The notes below the pieces were generated by a model. It was not told the origin of the DNA and ran no database searches. It saw nothing but the letters and a program-made list of their open reading frames with translations. A stretch of 64,000 nt of DNA from Streptacidiphilus jeojiense (lineage in GTDB: Bacteria > Actinomycetota > Actinomycetes > Streptomycetales > Streptomycetaceae). The first letter of the stretch is position 1. The number at the start of each line of letters is the position of its first letter. The DNA lies in the NCBI RefSeq assembly GCF_000719095.1, contig NZ_JOEH01000037.1, forward strand, positions 1 to 64,000, written 5' to 3'. The translations under genes were made by a program, and so were the position numbers. Shown here piece after piece: positions 16,372 to 24,393 of this stretch.

Positions 16372-17916
16372 ATGTCAGCTACTGCCCAGCCCACCGATCT
16401 GACGTCCAGACAGCTCACCGCCCCGGACGGCCGGGTGGAGCTCGCTCCCGACGTCGTCCTGGACGACCCCCGCTTCGCCAACGGCGACCTGCTGCCGGTG
16501 CCGCTGGAGAAGCGCCGCTGGACCACCTACAACTACATGGCCCTGTGGGTCGGGATGTCCCACTGCATCCCCTCCTGGACGCTGGCCTCCGGGCTGGTCG
16601 CGCTCGGCATGGACTGGAAGCAGGCGGTGTTCACCATCGCCCTGGGCAACCTGATCGTGCTGGTGCCGATGCTGCTCAACGGCCATGCCGGCACCAAGTA
16701 CGGGATACCCTTCCCGGTCTTCGCGCGGGCCTCCTTCGGGGTCCGCGGGGCCAACCTGCCGGCGATGATGCGGGCCGCGGTGGCCTGCGCCTGGTTCGGC
16801 ATCCAGACCTGGATCGGCGGTTCGGGCATCTTCGTCCTGGCCGGGAAGGCATTCGGCCACGGCTGGGCCAACGCCTCCACCATCGGCGGCTACGCCTGGA
16901 CGCTCTGGCTGTCGTTCCTGCTGTTCTGGGTGCTGGAGATCGCCATCATCGCCCGCGGCATGGAGACCCTGCGCCGCTTCGAGAACTGGGCCGCTCCCTT
17001 CGTCATCGTCGGCGCGGTCGCGCTGCTGGTGTGGATCACCGTCAAGGCGGGCGGGTTCGGGCCGCTGCTGGACCAGCCGTCGGCGCTGGGCTGGGGGAGC
17101 GGCTTCTGGAAGGTCTTCTTCCCCTCGCTGATGGGCATGATCGGCTTCTGGTCCACGCTCTCGCTGAACATCCCCGACTTCACCCGCTTCGGCGGCAGCC
17201 AGCGCGCCCAGCTCTGGGGCCAGGCCCTGGGCCTGCCCACTACCATGACCCTCTTCGCGCTGCTCTCGGTGCTGGTCACCTCGGGCTCGCAGGCCGTCTA
17301 CGGCGCCCCGATCTGGGATCCGATCGAACTCGCGGGGAAGATGGACAGCATCCCGGGCACCCTGTTCGCGCTGCTGGTGGTGCTGATCGCGACCCTCTCC
17401 ACCAATATCGCGGCCAATGTGGTCAGCCCCGCCTACGACCTGGCGCACCTGCTGCCGCGCTTCGTCAACTTCCGTACCGGGGCCCTGATCACCGGCGTGA
17501 TCGGGATCGTGATCTTCCCGTGGAAGCTCTACTCCAACCCCAACGTCTACATCTTCACCTGGCTCGGCACCGTCGGCGGCCTGCTCGGCACGGTCTCCGG
17601 CATCCTCATCGCCGACTACTGGATCCTGCGCCGCACCAGCCTGCACGTGGACGAGCTGTACCGTGAGAGCGGACGCTACTGGTACGCGGGCGGCTGGAAC
17701 TGGCGGGCGGTGGTCGCGTTGTTGATCGGCGCGGTGCTGGCGGTCGGCGGCTCCTACTCGGCGCTGGACGCCAAGGGCGTCAAGCAGGGCCCCTTCCCGG
17801 TGCACGGACTGATCCCGTTCCTCAAACCGCTGGCCGACTACGGCTGGGCGGTCGGCCTCGCCTCGGCGATGCTGCTGTACACCCTGTTCAGCCTCAACCG
17901 GAGGGAACGCGTCTGA
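16372..17916 (+). CDS. NCS1-family nucleobase/hydantoin permease
   Basis: Start ATG 16372 with a GAGG element 5 nt before it; an in-frame GTG at 16366 is possible. Predicted 514 residues, about 12 TM helices. NCS1 features are NYMALWVGMSHCIPSW in TM1, NGHAGTKYGIPFPVFARAS, and a sixth-helix region SLNIPDFTRFGGSQ. Family members take up uracil, allantoin, hydantoins or cytosine with Na+ or H+. Being last in the operon, it likely imports the pyrimidine or hydantoin substrate. Gap 16249-16371 shows no obvious signal other than C-rich sequence. Confidence 0.88.
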   Translation: MSATAQPTDLTSRQLTAPDGRVELAPDVVLDDPRFANGDLLPVPLEKRRWTTYNYMALWVGMSHCIPSWTLASGLVALGMDWKQAVFTIALGNLIVLVPMLLNGHAGTKYGIPFPVFARASFGVRGANLPAMMRAAVACAWFGIQTWIGGSGIFVLAGKAFGHGWANASTIGGYAWTLWLSFLLFWVLEIAIIARGMETLRRFENWAAPFVIVGAVALLVWITVKAGGFGPLLDQPSALGWGSGFWKVFFPSLMGMIGFWSTLSLNIPDFTRFGGSQRAQLWGQALGLPTTMTLFALLSVLVTSGSQAVYGAPIWDPIELAGKMDSIPGTLFALLVVLIATLSTNIAANVVSPAYDLAHLLPRFVNFRTGALITGVIGIVIFPWKLYSNPNVYIFTWLGTVGGLLGTVSGILIADYWILRRTSLHVDELYRESGRYWYAGGWNWRAVVALLIGAVLAVGGSYSALDAKGVKQGPFPVHGLIPFLKPLADYGWAVGLASAMLLYTLFSLNRRERV

Positions 17917-17934
17917 CGGGCAGTCGGGTTGGCC

Positions 17935-17982
17935 TCTGACTGCACGTCTGACTGCACGTCTGACTGCATGTCTGACTGCACG
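17935..17982. repeat. Four tandem 12-bp repeats
   Basis: TCTGACTGCACG is repeated four times without spacing (third copy with T for C in the ninth-to-eleventh region, ...GCATG). A degenerate TCACCCGCACG follows. The array lies directly after the permease stop and before a terminator. It is non-coding on the + strand; the minus-strand frame through it (Thr-Cys-Ser-Gln repeats) is a by-product. Confidence 0.85.
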
Positions 17983-18006
17983 TCACCCGCACGTCACCCC
18001 TGAACC

Positions 18007-18039
18007 GCTGCCGCCCCGTCTCGCCGTCGGGGCGGCAGC
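18007..18039 (+). terminator. Terminator of the pyrimidine-catabolic operon
   Basis: GCTGCCGCCCCG (18007-18018) pairs perfectly with CGGGGCGGCAGC (18028-18039) over a 9-nt loop, about 90 nt after the permease stop. Confidence 0.65.
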
Positions 18040-18100
18040 CGCATTCCCGGACGGCTGTGCCTGCACGTCCGACCCCGGGCCTCGTCCTAGAGTTGGCGCC

Positions 18101-18919
18101 ATGAGTGCTGACGCACGGCCGACCTCCGCGTTCCATGCCGACAACATGTCCGATTCGATGACCGGCAGACTGGTCGGCGCGCTGGACGCGCAGGCGGCCA
18201 GCGCGGGAGTGCAGCGCCTGCGGGCCTGGGCGCACTCCGGGCTCGCGGCAGCCCCGGGGGAGCGGGCGCTGGACGTCGGCGCCGGCACCGGCTCGGAGAC
18301 CCAGGTGCTGGCGGCGGCCGTCGGGCCGGACGGCGAGGCGGTCGGCGTCGAGCCCAATGCCGGACTGCGGGCGGTCGCCGAGCAGCGGGCGACCGAGGCG
18401 GGGAACGCGGCGCGCTTCGTCGACGGCGACGCGCTGGCACTGCCGTTCGGTGATGCCTCGGTCGACGTGGTCTGGTGCGAGCGGGTGTTCCAGCACCTCG
18501 CCGAGCCGCAGCGGGCCGCGGCGGAGATCGCCCGGGTGCTCCGGCCCGGCGGCCGGGTCGCCCTGCTGGACACCGACTGGGCAACCACGATCCTGCACCC
18601 CGGCGACCCCGCCGTCGTCGCGGCTCTGAGCAGCTGCGCCCTGGCGACCGCCGCCAACCCGTACGCCGGTCGGCGGCTGCTGGGCGATGTGACCGGGGCC
18701 GGTCTGGTGGTCGACGACATCGGCTCGCAGGCCCTGGTCCAGGACCACCGGGTGGTCACCTGGCCACTTGTGCGGATGCTGGCCGAGACGGCCCTGCGCC
18801 GCGAGCTGATCACTGCCGAGCAGCGGGACGCCCTCTACGCGGATCTGGCGGCAGCGGCCGAACAGGGGGCGCTGCACATGTCGGTGACCATGTTCGGCGT
18901 CCTCGCCCGCAAAAGCTGA
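18101..18919 (+). CDS. Class I SAM-dependent methyltransferase
   Basis: Predicted 272 residues. Motif I is ALDVGAGTGSE (about 56-66), motif II region VGVEPN, then DALALPFGDASVDVVWCERVFQHL and an ARVLRPGGRVALLD post-I segment, the Methyltransf_11/UbiE-like order. The acceptor is unknown. A TAGAGT -10-like box ends 7 nt before the ATG and no SD is visible, so the mRNA is probably leaderless. The gene converges on the TetR gene at 18947 with a 27-bp gap holding two CGGCTCAGTCGG words. Confidence 0.8.
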   Translation: MSADARPTSAFHADNMSDSMTGRLVGALDAQAASAGVQRLRAWAHSGLAAAPGERALDVGAGTGSETQVLAAAVGPDGEAVGVEPNAGLRAVAEQRATEAGNAARFVDGDALALPFGDASVDVVWCERVFQHLAEPQRAAAEIARVLRPGGRVALLDTDWATTILHPGDPAVVAALSSCALATAANPYAGRRLLGDVTGAGLVVDDIGSQALVQDHRVVTWPLVRMLAETALRRELITAEQRDALYADLAAAAEQGALHMSVTMFGVLARKS

Positions 18920-18946
18920 CGCTGACGCGGCTCAGTCGGTCGCGGC

Positions 18947-19543
18947 TCAGTCGGCCGTGGATCCGGCCCTGCTGCGCAGCCCGTCGCAGACGACGGCGGT
19001 GAGGTGGTCCAGCGCGGCGGCGTCGGCTTCCGGGTCGGTGCCGGTTCCGGCGCCGGTGCGTGTCAGGCAGCCGTTCATCAGGGCTTTGACGTCGGCGTAG
19101 TCGACGTCGGGGCGGACCGATCCGGCCTCCTGGGCGCGGGTGAGTAGGGCGGACAGTCCGCCGGTGAGGTCCAGTCCGGCGGTCTCGGCCGCGGACTCCA
19201 GGTCGTAGCCGGCCCCGGCGAGGGCCTCGGCCAGCCCCCGGTTGGCCGCGCCCTCGCGGATCAGGGTGGCGAAGAAGGTGAAGAACGCGGGGCCGGGCTC
19301 CTGTTCCTCGGCCAGCAGTTCCGCTTCGGCGATGAGCTGCTCCAGGCGCTGCAGCAGGATCGCCGCGAACAGCTCCTGCTTGGTGGGGAAGTGCCGGCTG
19401 ACGGTGCCGGTGCCGACCCCGGCGCGTCTGGCGATCTCATGGACCGGGACCGACAGCCCCTCGGTCGCGAAGACCTCCGCAGCCACCTCCAGCACGCGGG
19501 CACGGTTGCGTCGGGCGTCGGCGCGCGGTTGCTTCGCCATCAC
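18947..19543 (-). CDS. TetR-family repressor of the adjacent SDR gene
   Basis: Predicted 198 residues; GTG at 19543 is 9 nt from GGAGG, with ATG 19540 as alternative. The HTH (about 10-55) reads RNRARVLEVAAEVFATEGLS then IARRAGVGTGTVSRHFPTKQELF. The C-terminal domain has the AFFTFFATLIREGAANRGL pattern of the SbtR-like C-terminal family. It is divergent from the SDR gene, with two copies of a 16-bp palindrome between them, so it should repress the SDR and itself. Confidence 0.85.
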   Translation of the reverse strand: MMAKQPRADARRNRARVLEVAAEVFATEGLSVPVHEIARRAGVGTGTVSRHFPTKQELFAAILLQRLEQLIAEAELLAEEQEPGPAFFTFFATLIREGAANRGLAEALAGAGYDLESAAETAGLDLTGGLSALLTRAQEAGSVRPDVDYADVKALMNGCLTRTGAGTGTDPEADAAALDHLTAVVCDGLRSRAGSTAD

Positions 19544-19579
19544 TGAGCGGGGCCTCCCTCTTCACTTCTCGTGGACAAA

Positions 19580-19626
19580 CGGGATGGGCGTCCCGTATAT
19601 TTCAACCAAGCGGGACGTCCATCCCG
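19580..19626. promoter_or_regulatory. Paired TetR operators between TetR and SDR genes
   Basis: CGGGATGGGCGTCCCG (19580-19595) and CGGGACGTCCATCCCG (19611-19626) each have CGGGA/TCCCG arms around 6 nt. They are reverse complements of each other except for one base. The 31-bp centre-to-centre distance is about three helical turns, placing two dimers on one DNA face. The SDR start is at 19660 and the TetR start at 19543. Confidence 0.65.
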
Positions 19627-19659
19627 ATTGTATCGCCGTGCATCGGAGGAGGCACCACG

Positions 19660-20637
19660 ATGAACAGCAACACGGCACCAGCGGCGCAGTGGACTTCGGC
19701 GGACGTTCCGGATCAGCGGGGACGGACCGTGGTGATCACCGGCGGCAACACCGGCCTCGGCTTCGAGACCGCCCAGGTGTTCGCCCAGCGGGGCGCTGTG
19801 GTCGTACTGGCCTGCCGAAACCCCGAGCGCGCGGCCGACGCCAGGGCACGCATCGAGTTCGGCGCACCGTCGGCGCAGGTCAGCACCCTGGAGCTGGACC
19901 TGGCCTCGCTGGCGTCGATCCGCAGCGCGGCCGAGCGACTGCGCGCCGACCTTCCGCGGATCGACCTGCTCATCAACAACGCCGGCGGGGTACGGCCCAG
20001 CCACGACGTCACCGAGGACGGCTTCGAGCTGACCCTCGCCACCAACCACCTCGGCCCGTTCGCCTTCACCGGCCTGCTGCTGGACCAGCTGCTGGCGACG
20101 CCCGGCTCGCGGATCGTGACGGTCAGCAGCATCGGCCACCGGCGCGGCACCATCGACTTCGACGACCTCGACCTCCAACACGGATACCGCTTCCAGACCG
20201 CCTACTTCCAGGCGAAGCTCGCCAACCTGATGTTCACCTACGAGTTGCAGCGCAGGCTGGCGGCGTCCGGAGCGGGAACCATCGCGGTCGCGGCCCACCC
20301 GGGCAACGCCCGCACCGAGTTCGGGCGCGACATGTCGGTGGTGGCCAGGACCGTGATGCATCCCCGGATGCGGCTGTTCACGTCGTGGCTGCTGCAGTCC
20401 CCGCAGATGGGCGCCCTGTCGACACTCCGCGCCGCCACCGACCCCGACGTCGAAGGCGGCGACTACTACGGCCCTCCCGGCAGGGCCCAGTTCACCGGCT
20501 ACCCGACCCGGGTGCAGTCCAGCCCGCGCTCCTACGACACCGAGGCGCAGCAACGCCTCTGGCAGGAGTCCGAACGCCTGACCGGCGTCCGCTACGCGTT
20601 CGCGGGCGACACGGCGGGCAGCGTGAGTGGGGAATGA
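19660..20637 (+). CDS. Short-chain dehydrogenase (retinol-dehydrogenase-like)
   Basis: Predicted 325 residues, ATG after GGAGG. Motifs are VVITGGNTGLG (about 24-34), DLASLASIRS, LINNAGG, a Ser near the VTVSSIGH block, and Tyr182-x3-Lys186 (AYFQAKLAN). This organisation matches the WWOX / retinol-dehydrogenase-like SDRs that act on lipophilic carbonyls or alcohols. It faces its own TetR repressor across two operators, a typical xenobiotic- or metabolite-induced reductase arrangement. The true substrate is not evident. Confidence 0.87.
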   Translation: MNSNTAPAAQWTSADVPDQRGRTVVITGGNTGLGFETAQVFAQRGAVVVLACRNPERAADARARIEFGAPSAQVSTLELDLASLASIRSAAERLRADLPRIDLLINNAGGVRPSHDVTEDGFELTLATNHLGPFAFTGLLLDQLLATPGSRIVTVSSIGHRRGTIDFDDLDLQHGYRFQTAYFQAKLANLMFTYELQRRLAASGAGTIAVAAHPGNARTEFGRDMSVVARTVMHPRMRLFTSWLLQSPQMGALSTLRAATDPDVEGGDYYGPPGRAQFTGYPTRVQSSPRSYDTEAQQRLWQESERLTGVRYAFAGDTAGSVSGE

Positions 20638-20675
20638 CGCCTGGCGGGGGAGGCGGGGCGGCGTAGTCGGTTGTT

Positions 20676-21231
20676 TGCGGAAGCTGTAGGTGGCTTACAT
20701 GGCGGGTTCGTTGCCGCCCTCCGCCGTCCGTGGCTTGTTGCTGTTGCTCGGCTCCGCCTCGCGGGCCAACTACAGCGGGGGAGCGGGGCCGGTGTCGGGC
20801 GCCGTTGCCGGGTGAGGCGTCGGGGGATGGGGCGCGGAAACGGTTCTGCTGAACGGCTTCGGGCGAACCGGGGTCGATTCCGGTACGTCGGGTCACTTTT
20901 GGTACGCCAGGACCAGGGCAAATAGGGCATTACGGCATGATCAAGTGACACCTTGTCCCGAAATCGACCCCGGTTCAGTCCAAGGCCCGGCTTTCTGGGT
21001 CACTGCCTGTATGCCCGGACAGCCCTCTCGGTCGAGTGACCAAAGTGGATAGGGCATCTGGCTGGGGAATCGTTTCTGCGAGCACCCCGCACCGGCCCGC
21101 CGCCCGGCAACGGCGAGATCCCGCACCCCTCCCCGTCCTTGTCGCCGCGAGCGTAGCGAGCAACAGCAACAAGCCACGGGCGGGGGTGGGCGGCAATGGT
21201 GGCGCCATGTAAGCCACCTACAGTTTCCGCA
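20676..21231. repeat. 556-bp imperfect inverted-repeat element, gene-free
   Basis: The outer arms 20676-20764 and 21145-21231 are about 85% complementary. Shared blocks are CTGTAGGTGGCTTACATGGC and GTGGCTTGTTGCTGTTGCTC. Shorter inner matches (GCCGTTGCCGGG near 20801 and its complement near 21100; GAAACG-N-TTC near 20836 and its complement near 21068) continue the symmetry. The 112-bp core palindrome (20865-20976) lies off-centre to the left, and a more degenerate relative of it seems to lie at about 20995-21055. I see no credible gene anywhere in 20638-21413. Related flanks recur around 62390-62710. Confidence 0.8.
20865..20976 (-). repeat. 112-bp dispersed palindromic element, copy 1
   Basis: Terminal inverted repeats of 22 bp match at 20 of 22 positions, beginning GAACCGGGGTCGAT at each end. 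The reverse complement aligns without gaps to 62457-62568, about 77% identical. Inner GTCACTT/AAGTGAC pairing extends the stem, leaving a loop of about 44 nt whose GATC-TGCCGT-ATGCCC part is conserved. Non-coding, between the SDR and YjbR genes. Confidence 0.8.
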
Positions 21232-21413
21232 GACTACCGGCGACGCCGTCCAGCCTCCCCGATCGGGAACCTGTCCCCGTTTCGCGGACAGACCGCGTCC
21301 GTCACCCCACCTGCAGTCCCACGGGTGCGGCGAGTCCGGCCGCTTGCTGCTCCGGCGGGTGGTCGTCGCCGTAGAATCTGATCGCCGGAGTCCGGTAGCC
21401 GAAGGGAGTGCCC

Positions 21414-21767
21414 GTGCTCGACGCCGACGACGTCCGCCAGATCGCCCTGTCGCTGCCGCAGACGGTGGAGAAGGAGATGTGGAACCACCCGACCTTCCAC
21501 GTCGCGGGCCGCATGTTCGTCACGGTCCCGGACGACGGGACGTCCTTCGCGGTGCGTTGTCCCAGGGTCGACCGGTTCGAGCTGATCGCCTCCGAGCCGG
21601 AGAAGTTCTGGGTGCCGCCGCACGAGGCCAACTCGTCCTGGGTGCGGGCCCGGCTGGCGGCGCTGGAGGACCTCGACGAGCTCCGCGACATCGTGGTCGA
21701 CTCCTGGCGGCAGGCCGCACCGGATGAACTCGCGGACCTGCTGCCCCCGCCGGGGGCGGGCGGCTGA
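21414..21767 (+). CDS. MmcQ/YjbR-family protein
   Basis: Start GTG 21414 preferred because GAAGGGA lies about 6 nt before it; the GTG at 21408 abuts that SD. Predicted 117 residues. YjbR/MmcQ (CyaY-like fold) features are ALSLPQTVEKEMWNHPTF, a GRMFVTV strand, FAVRCPRVDRFELIASEPEKFW, and a final WRQAAPDELADLL helix. The family has been called DNA-binding from structure, but its function is not settled. A TAGAAT hexamer at 21371-21376 may be the -10 box. The gene converges on a small gene at 21790. Confidence 0.8.
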   Translation: MLDADDVRQIALSLPQTVEKEMWNHPTFHVAGRMFVTVPDDGTSFAVRCPRVDRFELIASEPEKFWVPPHEANSSWVRARLAALEDLDELRDIVVDSWRQAAPDELADLLPPPGAGG

Positions 21768-21789
21768 CGCCCGACTGATGCCCGACCCG

Positions 21790-22074
21790 TCAGGCCGCCT
21801 CGTGCACCGGGCGGGTGCGGGTCCTGGGTGACTGGCGCCTGCTGCGCCGGTCGGTGATCCGGGTCGGCTGCTCGGCGGACGTCCCGGTCGGTGCCGGCGC
21901 TGCCTGAGTGAACGTCAGCAGGTCGCTGGGGCGCGGAAGGTCGGCGGTCTCGCGGCGGACGACCCGCAGCGTCGCGGTGCGCCGCTCCCCGCCGACCGAC
22001 CAGGCGACGGTGCCGACGGTCCCCTCGGGGCGGAACGTGCTGTCCTGCTGGTCGACCTTGACGCTGGTGCTCAT
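21790..22074 (-). CDS. Small protein of unknown function
   Basis: Predicted 94 residues. ATG at 22074 has GGAGG 6 nt upstream, which decides the start against the longer open frame. The first 55 residues alternate hydrophobic and polar residues, with VGTVAWSVGGERRTATLRVV, suggesting a small beta fold. The last 35 are basic and Thr/Arg-rich (DRRSRRQSPRTRTRP), possibly nucleic-acid binding. I do not recognise the family. It is divergent from the secreted HNH-like gene. Confidence 0.6.
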   Translation of the reverse strand: MSTSVKVDQQDSTFRPEGTVGTVAWSVGGERRTATLRVVRRETADLPRPSDLLTFTQAAPAPTGTSAEQPTRITDRRSRRQSPRTRTRPVHEAA

Positions 22075-22294
22075 GGCTGCCTCCGTGACCTGGCTGGCTC
22101 CCCTTCCGGGGCTTGTGGGTACCACGATGTGCGCCGTGCATGTGGGGACGATGAAAACGCGCTCAATCCTGCATGGGACCGAAGGTGCATCCACTGTTTA
22201 CTCGCAGGGGTCTACACGCGTAACCCTTTCGGTGTTGTCATGGACGCATCGCACTTTGCTGCCCGTGTGGCACCACTTCCAGGGAGGCGTTCCC

Positions 22295-22819
22295 ATGTCC
22301 CGTCACCGCCTGACCGCGACCACCACCGCCCTCGCGCTGGCCGCCGGCGGCCTGCTGCTCGCGACCGGTGGCAGCGCCCATGCCGCCACCAGCTGCTCCC
22401 AGGCCTACCTGCCGTTGCCCGACCCGACCTGCCAGCCGGGCGCCTACAACCCGGACGTCACCCAGTCCACGATCGCCTCCACCATATGCGTGTCCGGCTG
22501 GACGGCCACGGTGCGCCCGCCGACCTCGTACACCGACCCGCTGAAGGTCACTCAGATCGCCCAGTACGGCTACACCGACACCTCGACCGCCGACTACGAG
22601 GAGGACCACCTGGTCCCGCTGGAGCTCGGCGGCGCGCCGCGCGACGTGCACAACCTGTGGCCCGAGCCGCGCTACGGCACCAAGACCGCGACCACCAAGG
22701 ACGGCGTGGAGACCAAGCTGAAGAACGCGGTGTGCAAGGGCACGGTGACGCTCGCCGCCGCCCGCTCCGCCATCGCGAAGAACTGGACCACCGCGCTGGC
22801 CGTGGTCGGCCTGGCCTGA
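22295..22819 (+). CDS. Secreted HNH-type nuclease-like protein
   Basis: The ATG at 22295 follows AGGGAGG by 7 nt; the open frame upstream is not signal-peptide-like. Predicted 174 residues. Sec signal peptide 1-31 ends in SAHAA. The mature part has four Cys and the block YEEDHLVPLELGGAPRDVHN followed by LWPEPR. DH-x-x-PLxLGG...NLWPE is the HNH/beta-beta-alpha signature of small secreted actinobacterial nucleases or nuclease-like proteins. The context gives no further clue. The 220-bp upstream gap contains no recognised operator. Confidence 0.75.
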   Translation: MSRHRLTATTTALALAAGGLLLATGGSAHAATSCSQAYLPLPDPTCQPGAYNPDVTQSTIASTICVSGWTATVRPPTSYTDPLKVTQIAQYGYTDTSTADYEEDHLVPLELGGAPRDVHNLWPEPRYGTKTATTKDGVETKLKNAVCKGTVTLAAARSAIAKNWTTALAVVGLA

Positions 22820-22825
22820 CGGAGC

Positions 22826-24331
22826 TCAGGGCGCCTTGAACCAGGTGCCCAGCGCCTCGTGCAGGCCGTCGCCGGCGCTGCGGCCCGTGCTGCGGCCCGC
22901 GCCGGCCGGCCTGCCCTGCCAGGCGACGTAGCAGTCGGGGCGGAGCAGGAGTGCGGTGTCCAGTCCCGGGGCGGGTACGGCGTCGACCAGCGGGGCCCAG
23001 CGGCCCAGGTCCAGAACGCCGCTGGGATCGAGCAGCAGCGGGCGGCCGGTGCTGGTCAGCCGGCGCAGGTCGGGCAGGGTCGGCAGGTCGGGTGCCCAGC
23101 GGCCGACCAGGGGACCGGTCGCTGGGCCCGCCGGGCCCATGTCGTAGCTGATGTCCGCTCCGGACAGCAGGTCGGCGAGGTGCTGCCGTACCCCGGACTG
23201 GGCGAGCAGTTCGCCGAACAGTTCGCGCAGCGCCGTCACATCGCCGCCGGGCTGGATCAGCACCGACTGCGCCTGGGTGTGCATCGCGACCCGCCGGGCC
23301 ACCGGCGCCCGCTCCGACTGGTAGGTGTCCAGCAGCCCCTCGGCGGCGTGGCCGCGCAGTTCCGCCGCCAGCTTCCAGCCGAGGTTCACCGCGTCCTGCA
23401 GGCCCAGGTTGAGTCCGGGGCCGCCGATCGCCGAGTGCACATGCGCGGCGTCGCCGAGCAGCAGGACCCGGCCGGCCCGGTACCGGTCCGCGATCCGGGT
23501 GTTGCCGCCGAACAGCCGCCGCATCACATGCGGTCCGGGCCCGGTAGGCGGGCCGAGCGGCAGGTCCGCTCCGAGTACCCGGCCGACACTGTCCCGCAGT
23601 TCGTCGAGCGAGGCCTCGCCCTCGGCGGGCTGACCCCACTCCACCGCGCTGATCAGCGGATCGCCGCCGGGGAACGGCGCCCAGGCGATCAGTCCGTGCT
23701 CGGTGCGCAGGTGCTGGAACGGCGGTACCACGCCGAAGCCGGGCACGACGAGTTCGCCGCCGGGGCCGACCATCTGCTGAGCCACGCTCACATGTCCCGC
23801 CCGCGACACCGAACTGTCCCTGGTCACACCGGGGAACGCGATCCTGCTGAGCTTGCGGACCACGCTGTGCCCGCCGTCCGCGCCGACCAGGAACGCCGCC
23901 TCGATCGGCTCGCGCCCGTGCAGTTCGACGGTCACCGACTTCTCGCCCTGCGCCAGGCCGGTCACCTGGTGGCCGCGCCGGATCTCCACCCCGAGTTCGA
24001 CCGCGCGCTCGGCGAGCATCTGCTCGATCCGGCGCTGCGGCACCATCAGCGTGTAGAGCGGGTTGTCGGGTAGGTCGTGCAGGTCGAGGGGGAAGGCGCC
24101 GAACAGGAAGCGGGGCGTGGGGCCGGGTACGGCGCCGGGCGCGGCCAGCCGTTCGTACAGACCGCGCCGGTCCAGCATCCGCACGACCTGGCCGACCAGG
24201 CCGTTGGCGCGCTGCTCGGGGGAGGGCTCGGTGAGGCGCTCCAGGACCAGCGGACGCACGCCGGCCAGGGCGAGTTCACAGGCGAGCATCAGGCCGTTGG
24301 GCCCGGCGCCCGCGATCACGACGTCGATCAT
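22826..24331 (-). CDS. FAD-dependent aromatic monooxygenase (PheA/TfdB type)
   Basis: Predicted 501 residues from ATG 24331, AGAAGGGG upstream. Class A flavoprotein hydroxylase motifs are GAGPNG (8-13) for the FAD ADP, a central LVGADGGHSVVRK (DG motif) and RVLLLGDAAHVHSAIGGPGLN (GD motif). The C-terminal thioredoxin-like region is marked by LLRPDCYVAW. Such enzymes hydroxylate phenols, polyketides or antibiotics (rifampicin monooxygenase is a relative) using NAD(P)H and O2. It lies 62 nt downstream of a TetR gene on the same strand, an arrangement common for resistance or detoxification monooxygenases. Confidence 0.87.
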   Translation of the reverse strand: MIDVVIAGAGPNGLMLACELALAGVRPLVLERLTEPSPEQRANGLVGQVVRMLDRRGLYERLAAPGAVPGPTPRFLFGAFPLDLHDLPDNPLYTLMVPQRRIEQMLAERAVELGVEIRRGHQVTGLAQGEKSVTVELHGREPIEAAFLVGADGGHSVVRKLSRIAFPGVTRDSSVSRAGHVSVAQQMVGPGGELVVPGFGVVPPFQHLRTEHGLIAWAPFPGGDPLISAVEWGQPAEGEASLDELRDSVGRVLGADLPLGPPTGPGPHVMRRLFGGNTRIADRYRAGRVLLLGDAAHVHSAIGGPGLNLGLQDAVNLGWKLAAELRGHAAEGLLDTYQSERAPVARRVAMHTQAQSVLIQPGGDVTALRELFGELLAQSGVRQHLADLLSGADISYDMGPAGPATGPLVGRWAPDLPTLPDLRRLTSTGRPLLLDPSGVLDLGRWAPLVDAVPAPGLDTALLLRPDCYVAWQGRPAGAGRSTGRSAGDGLHEALGTWFKAP

Positions 24332-24393
24332 GGGTGGAATCCCCTTCTGGACAGGGCGCGGTGGGCAGGAGACTTGCCTGGGCGAGAGGGCGC

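Noticed and set aside
17894-18877. Minus-strand frame with Thr-Cys-Ser-Gln repeats
   Set aside because: The repeats are the antisense reading of the 12-bp tandem array; the rest is antisense to a methyltransferase gene.
20671-20925. Short + strand open frame inside the inverted repeat
   Set aside because: It reads repeat DNA, is Arg/Gly-rich, lacks an SD and runs through the terminal repeat of the 112-bp element.
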